64,000 nt of DNA from Flavobacteriales bacterium (GTDB lineage Bacteria > Bacteroidota > Bacteroidia > Flavobacteriales_F > PHOS-HE28), in contig JAHBUK010000004.1 in the NCBI GenBank assembly GCA_019638115.1, positions 1 through 64,000 on the forward strand, given 5' to 3'. A model generated the notes under the pieces. The model searched no databases. It saw only the letters and a program-made list of their open reading frames with translations, and was not told the origin of the DNA. The position numbers were made by a program, and so were the translations under genes. Of the stretch, positions 40,975-49,625 are shown piece by piece (position 1 is the first letter of the stretch; every line of letters starts with the position of its first letter).

Positions 40975-41455
40975 GCTTGTTACAGGCTGCGACACCCTTC
41001 GGGGTCGAAATACAGCTGGTGTGGGATGGGCGCGATACGGGCTACATGCTGCGACACCCTTCGGGGTCGAAATGCACGCTACATGCTGCGACCCCTTCAG
41101 GGTCGAAATGCAGCTTGTGTGGGATGGGCGCGATCCGGGCTACATGCTGCGACGCCCTTCGGGGTCGAAATACAGGCTACATGCTGCGACCCCTTCAGGG
41201 TCGAAATGCACGCTACATGCTGCGCCCCCTTCAGGGTCGAAATACAGCTGGTGTGGGATGGGCGCGTGCTACATGCTGCGACGCCCTTCGGGGTCGAAAT
41301 ACAGCTGGTGTGGGATGGGCGGCAACCGCTATCCATCTCCCAACGATCACGTGCTATGTGCGGTCGGTGAGGAACGACCCTGAAGGGGTCGCAGCATGTA
41401 GCTCGAAAATACCCCTGTGCGGCATTCCGACCCTGAAGGGGTCGCAGCGGCTGTT
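40975..41455. repeat. REP-like palindromic repeat array (family 1), nine copies
   Basis: Seven copies of GCGAC(A/G/C)CCCTTC(G/A)GGGTCGAAAT run in one direction (about 40988 to 41290) and two in the other (near 41375 and 41429). Flanks ACATGCTGC and the spacer CAGCTGGTGTGGGATGGGCGCG are also repeated. This is the same family as at 1-200. Spacers are themselves conserved and short, so it is not a CRISPR array. No gene lies in this 515-bp gap. Confidence 0.85.
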
Positions 41456-41478
41456 GTTCCAGCGCGGAATTGACCGAT

Positions 41479-43086
41479 CTACTTCCGCACCCGGCGCAGG
41501 TCCAGCTGGCTCATGGGGTCTGCGGGGAGGCCGGTGACGGTGTTGCGGAGGAAGTGGACCACCTCGTTGTGCGTGAGGTAGATGGCCGGTGCCGCATCGA
41601 TGACGAGGCTGTCCATGCGCTGGTAATAGGCGATGCGCAGGCTGTCGTCCACGGCTTGTTGGGCGGCGGCGTAGAGGGCGTCGTAGGCGGGGCTGTTGAA
41701 GCAGGTGTAGTTGGGTCCGGCCGGGGTGCTGTTGGCGCTGGCGAAGAGCATGAGGAAGTTCTCCGCATCGGGGTAGTCGGCCGACCAGTTCTTGCGGAAG
41801 AAGGCATGCTCGCGGTTGGCCACGCCGGAGATGTGGGTGCTGAGGGGCAGCACGTTCACCTCCAGGCGGATGCCGAAGGCGGCGAGGTCGTGCTGGATGA
41901 ATTCGCAGAGCTCCAGCCCGGTGGCGGTGGTGGCCACGGAAAGCGGCGGCAGGCCCTTCCCTCCGGGAAAGCCGGCCTCCGCCAGCAGGGCACGCACGGC
42001 CTGGGGATCGAAACCCTGCCCACGTCCGGAAGCGCCGGGCAACGCGGGGGGCAGCATGCTGAGCGCGGGCACGCCGATGCCGTGTTGGAGGTGGGTGATG
42101 ATGCGCTGCCGATCGATGGCCATGCCCAGCGCACGGCGCAGGCGCACATCGGCCCAGGGACCGAGCAGCTTGGGGTCGGCGTTCATGAGGAAGCCCAGGT
42201 AGCTGGTCTCCAGCGATGGCGCGCGCACCAGGTGGATGCGGTCGGCGTACTTGGGGCGGATGCGGCCCAAGGGATCGAGCAGTTCGTTGGCAGCGCCGCC
42301 CTCCACGCCGCTCATCATGTCCAGCTCGCCTTTCAGCAGGGAGAGCAGCTCGGCGTTGCGGTCCTTCACGAAGGAAATGGTGACGGCATCCAGATATGGC
42401 AATGGGGTGCCCTGCTCATCGCGCTGGTAATAGTGGGCGTTGCGCTGCATGGCCAGCTTCACGCCCTCCTCCCAGTGGAAGAAGCGGAAGGGCCCCGCTC
42501 CCACCGGATTGCTGCGCCACTCGCCCCCGAAATGGGCCACGGCCTCGTGGGGCACCACGCTGGCGTAGACCATGGCCAGTATGCCGAGGAAGGGCGGGAA
42601 GGGCCGTGTGAGGCGGATGGCGAAGGTGCTGTCGTCCACCACGTGGAAACCGGCCTCACCGGGCAGCACGGGATCGAAGATCCAGCGGCCTGGCGAGGCC
42701 ACGCGGGGATCGCGGATGCGCTCGAAGCTGTACTGCACATCGGCGGCCACCACAGGGCGTCCGATGCCGCCGGGGAAGGCCTCGGAATCGTGGAAACGCA
42801 CATCGTTGCGGAGGTGGAAGGTGTAGAGCCGGCCGCTGTCGGCAATGGTCCAGTGCCGGGCGATGGCCGGGCGCACACGCAGGGCGCTGTCCATCTCCAC
42901 CAGCCCGTCGAAGAACTGGTCGCCCACCTTCACGTTCTGCATGTGGCTGGCGAAGGCGGGATCGAGGTTGGTGAGCGCGGCCGCCTGGTTGAAGCGGAAC
43001 ACGCTGCGGGTTTCGCCACTGCGCTCCGGGCCGCAAGCGCAGAGCAGTGCGGCGCAAACCAGCGCGGGAATAAGGTGCTTGCTCAT
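41479..43086 (-). CDS. Peptide/nickel-type ABC transporter substrate-binding lipoprotein
   Basis: Protein of 535 residues. The signal ends in a lipobox (ALLCAC, Cys near 17). The SBP_bac_5 fold is shown by 'ALTNLDPAFASHMQNVKVGDQFFDGL', 'RPAIARHWTIADSGRLYTFHLRNDVRFHD', 'GAGPFRFFHWEEG' and 'RRALGMAIDRQRII' (discontinuous quotations). It binds an oligopeptide or similar ligand outside the cell membrane. No permease or ATPase gene is adjacent. The ATG at 43086 overlaps the TraB gene stop as ATGA, so the two are cotranslated. Confidence 0.9.
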   Translation of the reverse strand: MSKHLIPALVCAALLCACGPERSGETRSVFRFNQAAALTNLDPAFASHMQNVKVGDQFFDGLVEMDSALRVRPAIARHWTIADSGRLYTFHLRNDVRFHDSEAFPGGIGRPVVAADVQYSFERIRDPRVASPGRWIFDPVLPGEAGFHVVDDSTFAIRLTRPFPPFLGILAMVYASVVPHEAVAHFGGEWRSNPVGAGPFRFFHWEEGVKLAMQRNAHYYQRDEQGTPLPYLDAVTISFVKDRNAELLSLLKGELDMMSGVEGGAANELLDPLGRIRPKYADRIHLVRAPSLETSYLGFLMNADPKLLGPWADVRLRRALGMAIDRQRIITHLQHGIGVPALSMLPPALPGASGRGQGFDPQAVRALLAEAGFPGGKGLPPLSVATTATGLELCEFIQHDLAAFGIRLEVNVLPLSTHISGVANREHAFFRKNWSADYPDAENFLMLFASANSTPAGPNYTCFNSPAYDALYAAAQQAVDDSLRIAYYQRMDSLVIDAAPAIYLTHNEVVHFLRNTVTGLPADPMSQLDLRRVRK

Positions 43087-44429
43087 TCGTGGATCACCCT
43101 GAAACTGTCCAGGAAGCTCTGTGCATCGCGTTGCCCGGCCTTGGTGCGCCATCCGGCCATAAGCACATAGGCGCGCTCCCGCTCCCAACGGTATACCCAC
43201 ATGCGGGACTCCATACCGCTTTTGGCATGCAGCAGGTCTACCTCCAGCATGGAGCCCTGCTGTGTAAGGATCTCGCGTTGCCCGATCAATTGCAGACTTC
43301 GTCTGCCATCGCGGGCCACCATGCGCTGCACGAGGCTGTCGCTGGTAATGGAAAGATCGCTCTCGGCCAGATCCAGGGTGTGTACTTGGAAAGCGCTGCC
43401 ATCCTCCTGTTCAGCAAGCCAGGTGACCATGCGTCCCCCACCCTGCGCGCTGAAATCCTGCGTCAGCTTCATCCGTGCAGGAGGCAGGAGCACCTCAAAA
43501 TCCAGTGTGTCGTTGCGGAACAAGGAATTGGCATTGGCCAGCTTCCCCGGATGCTCTTCGTCCGGGATCATGTCCACCGGATCCACCGTGTAACCGCGCG
43601 CCCGCAGCTGTTCGATCACGCCTTCCTTGCCGGGCAAGTGGCCCGCGCCCACCATGAACATGGAAGGCCCGTCCACGCGGAGCACGCTGTCCATGCGGTG
43701 GGCCATCACCCGGTTGCGGTCTACGATGAGGGACTTCTGCAGGCCGCTGGGCATGGAGGGGCTTTCGGCCATGAGGCGCAGGAGCAGGTCGAGGTCCTGG
43801 CGGGCATAGGCATCGAGCAATTCGTTCATTTCGGCAGTGCCATCGCTGCGCAGGTGGGCCAGCAGGGCCTTGGCCTGCTCCTTCACGGGCAGGGCATCCA
43901 CGGCGGCCACCTGCTCCTTCATGGTCTCCAGGCCGAACACCCGCTTGTCCAACTGCCGGCCGTGTTCCATGAGGTAGGCATCCAGCACTTCCGGCCGATC
44001 GGTGCCCACGCTGCTTTCGGAGAGCATGGCCATCACGAAGAAGGGTTTCATGCGCATGAGCATGCCGGCCATCATACCCAGCCGCTCGCGTAGCACGGGT
44101 TCCACTTCCTTCCACTGCTTCTTGCTGTAAAGGTCCTCCAGGCGCTGCCCGTTGGGCATCATCATCATGCTCATGATGGCCAGGGAGGACTTGCCCACCT
44201 CGGTGAAGTCCAACTCGCCGGCCACGCTGTGCATGCCGTCCATGGCCCCCATCACGTGCATGCTGTAGGTGTAGGCGCGTTCCTGCTTGCTGTGCACCGT
44301 GCCGTAGAGGTAGCCGGGTGCGGCCAGCTCGTTGCCGGAAACGGTCCAGAGCAGCGCCTGCGGCGTGGGCTGTGCCAGTGCCGAGGCGAGGGAGAGTGCG
44401 AGAAGAAGGACGGAGGTACTGCGCTTCAT
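43083..44429 (-). CDS. TraB/GumN family protein
   Basis: Protein of 448 residues with signal peptide (MKRSTSVLLLALSLASALAQ). 'LLWTVSGNELAAPGYLYGTVHSK' (about 26-48), containing GTVH, and 'SMFMVGAGHLPGKEGVIEQLRARGYTV' (about 255-281) are hallmark TraB/GumN motifs, thought to include metal-binding His and Glu residues of a Tiki-like protease fold. The last 150 residues, with beta-strand character and Trp-rich ends, form an unassigned domain. Coupled by ATGA to the substrate-binding lipoprotein. Confidence 0.85.
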   Translation of the reverse strand: MKRSTSVLLLALSLASALAQPTPQALLWTVSGNELAAPGYLYGTVHSKQERAYTYSMHVMGAMDGMHSVAGELDFTEVGKSSLAIMSMMMMPNGQRLEDLYSKKQWKEVEPVLRERLGMMAGMLMRMKPFFVMAMLSESSVGTDRPEVLDAYLMEHGRQLDKRVFGLETMKEQVAAVDALPVKEQAKALLAHLRSDGTAEMNELLDAYARQDLDLLLRLMAESPSMPSGLQKSLIVDRNRVMAHRMDSVLRVDGPSMFMVGAGHLPGKEGVIEQLRARGYTVDPVDMIPDEEHPGKLANANSLFRNDTLDFEVLLPPARMKLTQDFSAQGGGRMVTWLAEQEDGSAFQVHTLDLAESDLSITSDSLVQRMVARDGRRSLQLIGQREILTQQGSMLEVDLLHAKSGMESRMWVYRWERERAYVLMAGWRTKAGQRDAQSFLDSFRVIHE

Positions 44430-44670
44430 GCCCGAAATGTAGCGGGCGCGGAAGCTTTGGCGGAGCGGGGGCCTACCAAGGCAGGCGGGAGAGGGCGAAC
44501 GAGAGCACGGACAAGGCGGTGAACAGTACCATGCTCAATTTGATCACTTGGGCGCGGGGGGCGGGTCGAGTGCGTTCCATGGGTCGGTTCTGGTCAGAGT
44601 ATTGCAAAGACGCGGCCCCTTGAAAGGGTTGCCCCTGCTGGTTGCCGATGGCGCAAATTTTCTTTGACCC

Positions 44671-44702
44671 AAAAAGACAAGCCCTTGTTCACCAAGGGCT
44701 TG
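44671..44702 (-). terminator. Terminator for the small secreted-protein gene
   Basis: CAAGCCCTTG pairs with CAAGGGCTTG (44678-44687 with 44693-44702, 5-base loop), followed on the minus strand by TCTTTTTGG. It lies about 90 bp after the stop of the minus-strand gene at 44794. The gap 44430-44793 holds nothing else. Confidence 0.75.
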
Positions 44703-44793
44703 TAGGAGCGCAAACGAGATGATCGGAGAAGGCCCGCGGCGGCAGTGCACGTTCCGGAGCAGCGCCAACGCGCAGCCGAGGTGCGTGCGCCGC

Positions 44794-45429
44794 TCAGTAT
44801 CGCTGCACGGGTGATGGGCTGGGCCTGACCGTACCGCCGCCGTTGGAGGGCTCGGTGCGCGATGGGCCTTCACGCGGCGTGGCCGTGCGGGGGCCGGGGT
44901 TGCCGGTACCGCCGCCCCCATCGCGATCACGCATTTGGGGGCCCACCCGGGTGGTGGGGCGTGAATCCATGGGCCGGTACGGCTTGCTGGTGGGCCGCAC
45001 CGGTTGTGTGCCGGACGCCTCCGCCCCTTTTTTACCGGGTGCGATACTGTCCTGCTTCAAAGGCATGGAGCCGGGCCACTTGTCGTTGCAAGGGATGGTG
45101 CTCTCCACATGGCGCATGCCGATCACGCCACAGCCCTCGGCCTGGTTGCCCTCGGCGTCCACCACGGTGAAACACACGTAGCCGTTCGCTTCGGAGCGTT
45201 CGCGCACCACGCGGTAAGGAGCCACACCGCCCACGGGATGCCAGGAGGCGCTGCCCGGTTTGCGTTCGATGAACACGTCCATGGGTTCCTGGATGTCCTG
45301 GTCGATGCGCTGGCAATCGCGGTAAATACGGTTCTCCACCGCATCCGTGGTGCGCACCACGATGTGGAACTCCGCGTTGGCCGCGGTACCCAAAAGCGAC
45401 AAGGCCGGAAGGAGGATAAGTGCACGCAT
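44794..45429 (-). CDS. Secreted protein with C-terminal Pro/Gly/Arg-rich low-complexity region
   Basis: Protein of 211 residues: signal peptide MRALILLPALSLLGTAANA, then about 110 residues with four Cys (DCQRID, GYVCFTV, EGCGVI, TIPCND) suggesting disulphides, then a Pro/Arg/Gly/Thr-rich disordered tail ('RPTSKPYRPMDSRPTTR', 'GGGGTGNPGPRTA'). Not recognised. The start is set at the signal peptide; the frame is open upstream, including 'MRPAFRSLARSG', but with no signal. A weak -7 (TACCTTCA) lies at 45465-45472 on the minus strand. Confidence 0.6.
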   Translation of the reverse strand: MRALILLPALSLLGTAANAEFHIVVRTTDAVENRIYRDCQRIDQDIQEPMDVFIERKPGSASWHPVGGVAPYRVVRERSEANGYVCFTVVDAEGNQAEGCGVIGMRHVESTIPCNDKWPGSMPLKQDSIAPGKKGAEASGTQPVRPTSKPYRPMDSRPTTRVGPQMRDRDGGGGTGNPGPRTATPREGPSRTEPSNGGGTVRPSPSPVQRY

Positions 45430-45530
45430 GGGAGTATAGGTATGTTGGTGAGGATGAAGGTACTGCAATAACCGCTCCGCGATGCTTCCAAGCGCTGGAA
45501 AACGAGGAACGGTGATCGGCTGTGCCGGGC

Positions 45531-45538
45531 TACCTTTG
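45531..45538 (+). promoter_or_regulatory. -7-type box for the mtaB operon
   Basis: TACCTTTG, an exact TAnnTTTG match, 79 bp upstream of the mtaB ATG at 45618. Confidence 0.5.
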
Positions 45539-45617
45539 GCGCCGCTCCGCGCAAGCGATCGGAAAGCAGGCCGCACACCGGTGCCCCGCCCCGACCCGCA
45601 CGGAGGCCAAGCCCGCC

Positions 45618-47261
45618 ATGAGCTCCCCCCGCACGGTCGCCTTCCACACCCTGGGCTGCAAGCTGAACTTCAGCGAGACCAGCACCCTGGCCCGTTCGCT
45701 TGAGGAGGCCGGTTACGCGCGGGTGCGGCAGGAAGAGCGCCCTGACGTGTTCGTGCTGAACACCTGCAGCGTGACGGAGAACGCCGACAAGGAGTGCCGC
45801 CAGTGGGTGCGCAGGTTCCAGCGCATCAACCCCGGGGCCTTCGTTGCCGTGGTGGGCTGCTACGCCCAACTGAAGCCGCAGGAGATCGCCGCCATACCCG
45901 GCGTGGACCTGGTGCTGGGTGCCAACGAGAAGTTCGACCTGGCTGCGCACATCGAGGAGGTCCTCGCAGCTTGTCACTCCGGCCTTGAGCCGGAGTCGCA
46001 AGCTTATGGAGAGGAGGAAGGATCGGTGCGACACCGGGTCGAGCCCGGTGTGACAAACGCGGGTGGCGTGGTGCGACACCGGGTCGAGCCCGGTGTGACA
46101 AAGGACGAGGTGCCCGGTGTGACAACGCCTGGCGGCGTTGTGAAGGCAGGGGCGATCAAGGAGGTGAAGCGCTTCATCCCCTCCTACAACGCCAACGACC
46201 GCACGCGCACCTTTTTGAAGGTGCAGGACGGCTGCGACTACTTCTGCTCCTTCTGCACCATTCCCTTGGCGCGTGGGCGCAGCCGCAGCGGCACCATTGC
46301 GGAGACCGTGGCCATTGCCGAGCGCATCGCGGCAACGGGCGTGAAGGAGATCGTGTTGACGGGCGTGAACACCGGCGATTTCGGGCGGGCGCCCTTCGAC
46401 CCTGCTCAGGGCAAGCCCTTCGACTCCGCTCAGGGCAAGCCCGCCGACTCCGCTCAGGGCAGGCCCGCCGACTCCGCTCAGGGCAGGCCCGCAGAGGACT
46501 TCCTGGGCCTGATCCAGGCGCTGGACCAGGTGGAGGGCATTGAGCGTTTCCGCATCAGCAGCATCGAACCCAACCTCTGCCACGACGGCATCATCGACTT
46601 CGTGGCCGGCAGCAAACGTTTTGCACCACACTTCCACATGCCACTGCAGAGCGGCAGCGACGCCATCCTGGAACGCATGCGCCGCCGCTACGACACGGCG
46701 CTCTATGCCGAACGCGTACAGCGGATCAAGGAGCGCATGCCCCACGCTTGCATCGGGGTGGACGTGATCACCGGCACACCCGGCGAAACGGAGGAGGAAT
46801 TCCAGAAGACCCACGCCTTCCTGCGCAGCATAGCGGTGGACTACCTGCACGTGTTCACCTACAGCGAGCGGGCCAACACCACGGCCGTGCGCATGGAGGA
46901 CAGCGTGCCGATGGAACTGCGCCGCGAGCGCACCAAGCAACTGCGCATCCTGAGCAGCAAGCTGCAACGCGCCTTCCATGAGCGGCACTTGGGCAGTGTG
47001 CGTCCCGTGCTGTTCGAGCTGGGGGAAGGCGGTGACCACCTGGAAGGCTATACGGACAACTACATCCGCGTGGTGCTGCCCCATGACCCCGCGTTGGTGA
47101 ACCGCCTGGTGCCCGTGGCGCTGGAGCGGATCAACGGCGATGGGCAGGTGGTGGGGATGATCCGTACGGATGATACGCCATTAGTCGACCCCGCTTCGAC
47201 TCCGCTCAGCGAGGGTCGCGGTTACAGGATCCCTGTAGCGAACGAAACCGTTGCCGACTGA
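45618..47261 (+). CDS. mtaB: tRNA t6A37 methylthiotransferase MtaB, with in-frame repeat insertions
   Basis: Protein of 547 residues; family members are about 430-450. It adds a methylthio group to t6A37 in tRNA using two 4Fe-4S clusters. The N-terminal cluster Cys are at 14, 50 and 81 ('TLGCKLN', 'NTCSVT', 'GCYAQ'), and the radical SAM triad is 'CDYFCSFC' (206, 210, 213). 'HTLGCKLNFSETSTL' is the MtaB form rather than MiaB or RimO. Extra length is explained by three repeat-derived insertions: residues about 119-176, 257-293 and 522-547. These keep the frame and fall between conserved blocks. It is the first gene of a tight mtaB-lgt-IMPase operon. Confidence 0.92.
   Translation: MSSPRTVAFHTLGCKLNFSETSTLARSLEEAGYARVRQEERPDVFVLNTCSVTENADKECRQWVRRFQRINPGAFVAVVGCYAQLKPQEIAAIPGVDLVLGANEKFDLAAHIEEVLAACHSGLEPESQAYGEEEGSVRHRVEPGVTNAGGVVRHRVEPGVTKDEVPGVTTPGGVVKAGAIKEVKRFIPSYNANDRTRTFLKVQDGCDYFCSFCTIPLARGRSRSGTIAETVAIAERIAATGVKEIVLTGVNTGDFGRAPFDPAQGKPFDSAQGKPADSAQGRPADSAQGRPAEDFLGLIQALDQVEGIERFRISSIEPNLCHDGIIDFVAGSKRFAPHFHMPLQSGSDAILERMRRRYDTALYAERVQRIKERMPHACIGVDVITGTPGETEEEFQKTHAFLRSIAVDYLHVFTYSERANTTAVRMEDSVPMELRRERTKQLRILSSKLQRAFHERHLGSVRPVLFELGEGGDHLEGYTDNYIRVVLPHDPALVNRLVPVALERINGDGQVVGMIRTDDTPLVDPASTPLSEGRGYRIPVANETVAD
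45972..46145 (+). repeat. Palindromic repeat insertion inside mtaB
   Basis: Two copies of GTGCGACACCGGGTCGAGCCC plus GGTGTGACAAA (27-30 bp palindromes) and a diverged third, preceded by CACTCCGGCCTTGAGCCGGAGTC, all in frame within the coding sequence. They encode HRVEPGVTN and HRVEPGVTK. The inserted stretch is about 58 codons. Confidence 0.8.
46386..46497 (+). repeat. 24-bp tandem repeat insertion inside mtaB (family 2)
   Basis: Units of CCCTTCGACTCCGCTCAGGGCAAG (24 bp, about four and a half copies) encode PFDSAQGK/PADSAQGR in frame. The core CTTCGACTCCGCTCAG is the intergenic family 2 element. Confidence 0.85.
47182..47220 (+). repeat. Family 2 element at the mtaB 3' end
   Basis: GTCGACCCCGCTTCGACTCCGCTCAGCGAGGGTCG encodes the DPASTPLSEGRG just before the last 13 residues, so the protein ends in repeat-derived sequence. 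Confidence 0.75.
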
Positions 47262-47265
47262 CCCC

Positions 47266-48438
47266 ATGTACCCCACGCTGTACCACGCCTTACTGGACCT
47301 GACGGGATTGGACCTGCCCTTCCTGAAATTCCTGAACAGCTTCGGGTTCTTCGTGGCGGTATCCTTCATACTGGCCAGTTGGACCTTGGGCCTGGAACTG
47401 CGTCGCAAGGCTGCACAGGGCCTGCTGCGGCCCAGCAAGCGCACGGTGACCGTGGGGCTTCCGGCCACGCCGATGGAACTGGTCAGCAGTGGTCTGCTGG
47501 GTTTCCTGCTGGGCTGGAAGGGCCTGTACCTGCTGCTCAACTTCAGCGAGGCCACCAGCGATCCGCAAGGCTTCCTGCTCAGCGGCAAGGGCATGTTCCT
47601 GGGCGGCCTGCTCGGTGGCGGCCTGATGGCCTGGGCCAAGTGGCGCGAGAAGGACAAGCAGAAGCTGGCGAAACCGCGCACGGAAGAAGTGACGATGCAG
47701 CCCCACGAGCACGCGGGCAACATCACCCTGGTGGCCGCCCTGTGGGGACTGATCGGCGCCAAGCTCTTCCACTGGTTGGAGAACCCCTCGGAGTTCGTGG
47801 CCTTCCTGAAGAACCCCGGTGGCGACGCCATCTTCAGTGGCCTTACCATGTACGGCGGGCTCATCGTGGCCGGTGCCATGGTGATCCGCTACTTCGCGAA
47901 GCACGGCATACCCGTGTGGCACGGGGCCGACAGTGCCGCGCCCGGCGTGATGCTGGCCTACGGCGTGGGCCGCATGGGCTGCCAGGTGAGCGGCGATGGC
48001 GACTGGGGCATCGTGAACACCACCTTCCTCGGTCCCGGCCCCACGTGGTTGTGGCAATACGACTACCCCAACAACGTGAACGGCGTGGGCCTGCCGCTGG
48101 CCGATGGGCGCCCCTGTTTCGAGGGCTACTGCACCGTGCTTCCGCAGACCGTGTTCCCCACCCCGCTGTACGAGACCATCGTGTGCGTGGGCTTCTTCTT
48201 CCTGCTGTGGGCCTTGCGCAAACGCCTGCAGCCCGCCGGCATGATCTTCTTCGCCTTCCTCTTCCTGAACGGCCTGGAGCGCTTCTGGGTGGAGAAGATC
48301 CGCGTGAACGTGAAGGTGCTGGGCGACATCACCCAGGCGGAGATCATCTCCAGCGTGCTGATGCTGGCCGGTATCGCCGGCATGGTGTGGCTGCGCAGCA
48401 GGAACAAGCAGGGAACGGAAAGCAGCAGCGCTGCATAG
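47266..48438 (+). CDS. lgt: Prolipoprotein diacylglyceryl transferase Lgt
   Basis: Protein of 390 residues from MYPTLYHALL, starting 4 bp after mtaB. Seven or so transmembrane helices. 'GLTMYGGLIVAG' and 'YGVGRMGCQVSGDGDWG' match the Lgt signature region in the Bacteroidota form (Arg, Gly, Cys/Ser, Gly-Asp), and 'LERFWVEKIRVN' has the conserved Glu-Arg pair near the C-terminus. It transfers diacylglycerol to the lipobox Cys at the inner membrane. A variable cytoplasmic stretch between about 125 and 150 (REKDKQKLAKPRTEE) lengthens it. Confidence 0.9.
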   Translation: MYPTLYHALLDLTGLDLPFLKFLNSFGFFVAVSFILASWTLGLELRRKAAQGLLRPSKRTVTVGLPATPMELVSSGLLGFLLGWKGLYLLLNFSEATSDPQGFLLSGKGMFLGGLLGGGLMAWAKWREKDKQKLAKPRTEEVTMQPHEHAGNITLVAALWGLIGAKLFHWLENPSEFVAFLKNPGGDAIFSGLTMYGGLIVAGAMVIRYFAKHGIPVWHGADSAAPGVMLAYGVGRMGCQVSGDGDWGIVNTTFLGPGPTWLWQYDYPNNVNGVGLPLADGRPCFEGYCTVLPQTVFPTPLYETIVCVGFFFLLWALRKRLQPAGMIFFAFLFLNGLERFWVEKIRVNVKVLGDITQAEIISSVLMLAGIAGMVWLRSRNKQGTESSSAA

Positions 48439-48450
48439 AACATTAGGACC

Positions 48451-49257
48451 ATGGACAAGAGCCAACTTGAACAACTTACCCGGCAGGTCGAAGCGATCTG
48501 CGTGGAGATCGCCGCATTCATCCGCGAGGAAGCACCGAAGCTCACCGAGGCCGGTGTGAGCAGCAAGAGCGCCAACAACCTGGTGACGCACGTGGACCAC
48601 ACGGCCGAAGACCGCATCGTGGAAGCGCTGGAGCGCATCCTGCCCGAGGCCGGCTTCATTGCCGAGGAAGGCAGCGGCGTGCAGGGCCAGGGGCTCAACT
48701 GGGTGATCGACCCGCTGGACGGCACCACCAACTTCGTGCACGGCGTGCCCTGCTACTGCATCAGCATTGCGCTGGTGGACGGCACGGAACCCATCCTCGG
48801 CGTGGTGCTGGAGGTGACGCGCGACGAACGCTTCACCGCATGGAAGGGCGGCGGGGCCTACTTGAACGGCAGCCCCATCCGCGTTTCCGGCCGCAAGGAA
48901 CTACAGGACAGCTTGCTGGCCACCGGCTTCCCCTACGACGACTTCGGCTACGAGACCGAGTACATGGACCTGCTGCGCGAGCTGATGCACCGCACCCGCG
49001 GCATCCGCAGGCTGGGCAGTGCCGCGGCCGACCTGGCCTACGTGGCCTGCGGCCGTTTCGAGGCCTTCTACGAGTACGGCCTGAACAGCTGGGACGTGGC
49101 CGCCGGCGTGCTGCTGGTGCGCGAGGCAGGCGGCAAGGTGAGCGGCTTCCGCATCACGAAGGACCCGGTGTTCGACGAGGAGATCGTGGCCACCAACAGC
49201 GCCATCCATACGGAGTTGCTGGAGGTGATCGAAAGGAACTGGGCGAGGCAGGATTAG
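48451..49257 (+). CDS. Inositol monophosphatase family protein
   Basis: Protein of 268 residues. Metal-binding motifs of the family are intact: 'EEGSG' (about 72-76), 'WVIDPLDGTTNFVHG' (about 88-102) and 'NSWDVAAGVLLVREAGG' (about 212-228). Substrate could be inositol phosphate, 3'-phosphoadenosine 5'-phosphate or fructose bisphosphate; sequence alone does not decide. It begins 12 bp after lgt and probably shares its transcript. Confidence 0.92.
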   Translation: MDKSQLEQLTRQVEAICVEIAAFIREEAPKLTEAGVSSKSANNLVTHVDHTAEDRIVEALERILPEAGFIAEEGSGVQGQGLNWVIDPLDGTTNFVHGVPCYCISIALVDGTEPILGVVLEVTRDERFTAWKGGGAYLNGSPIRVSGRKELQDSLLATGFPYDDFGYETEYMDLLRELMHRTRGIRRLGSAAADLAYVACGRFEAFYEYGLNSWDVAAGVLLVREAGGKVSGFRITKDPVFDEEIVATNSAIHTELLEVIERNWARQD

Positions 49258-49500
49258 GGGGGATGTGGGGATGTGGAGATGTTTAGATGTGGAGATGTTT
49301 AGATGTGGAGATGTGAGGATGAGAGGGATGTGAGGGATGAGAGGATGTGTTCCTTCGCTTCGCTCGGAATGACAGATGTGAGGATGTGAGGGATGTGAGG
49401 ATGTGGACGCTTCGACTTCGCTCAGCGTGAGGGATGTGTTCCTTCGCTTTGCTTCGGCAAGCCTCGCAATGACGGCTCGGAATGACAAATGAGAGGATGT
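49258..49500. repeat. GGATGTG(A/G)G low-complexity tract with family 2 element
   Basis: Repeated GATGTGGAGATGTTTA and GAGGGATGTGAGGATGTG units with CTTCGCTCGGAATGACA and GACGCTTCGACTTCGCTCAGCGTGA. Nothing gene-like is seen in 49258-49625; a possible -7 (TATCTTC, about 49595) precedes the next gene. Confidence 0.8.
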
Positions 49501-49625
49501 GAGCGGGATGGAAGGCCGCTTTTCTGCCTGCTCGATTGCGTAGATCCCCTTGGCAGACGGGGGAATTATAGCGCACTACGAGGCGATCATTGTCGTATCT
49601 TCAAGGGGTACTTAACACCCATTGA

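Noticed and set aside
40975-41455. Possible CRISPR array
   Set aside because: Spacers are conserved and of irregular length, repeats change direction, the unit is a short palindrome, and no cas gene is in the window.
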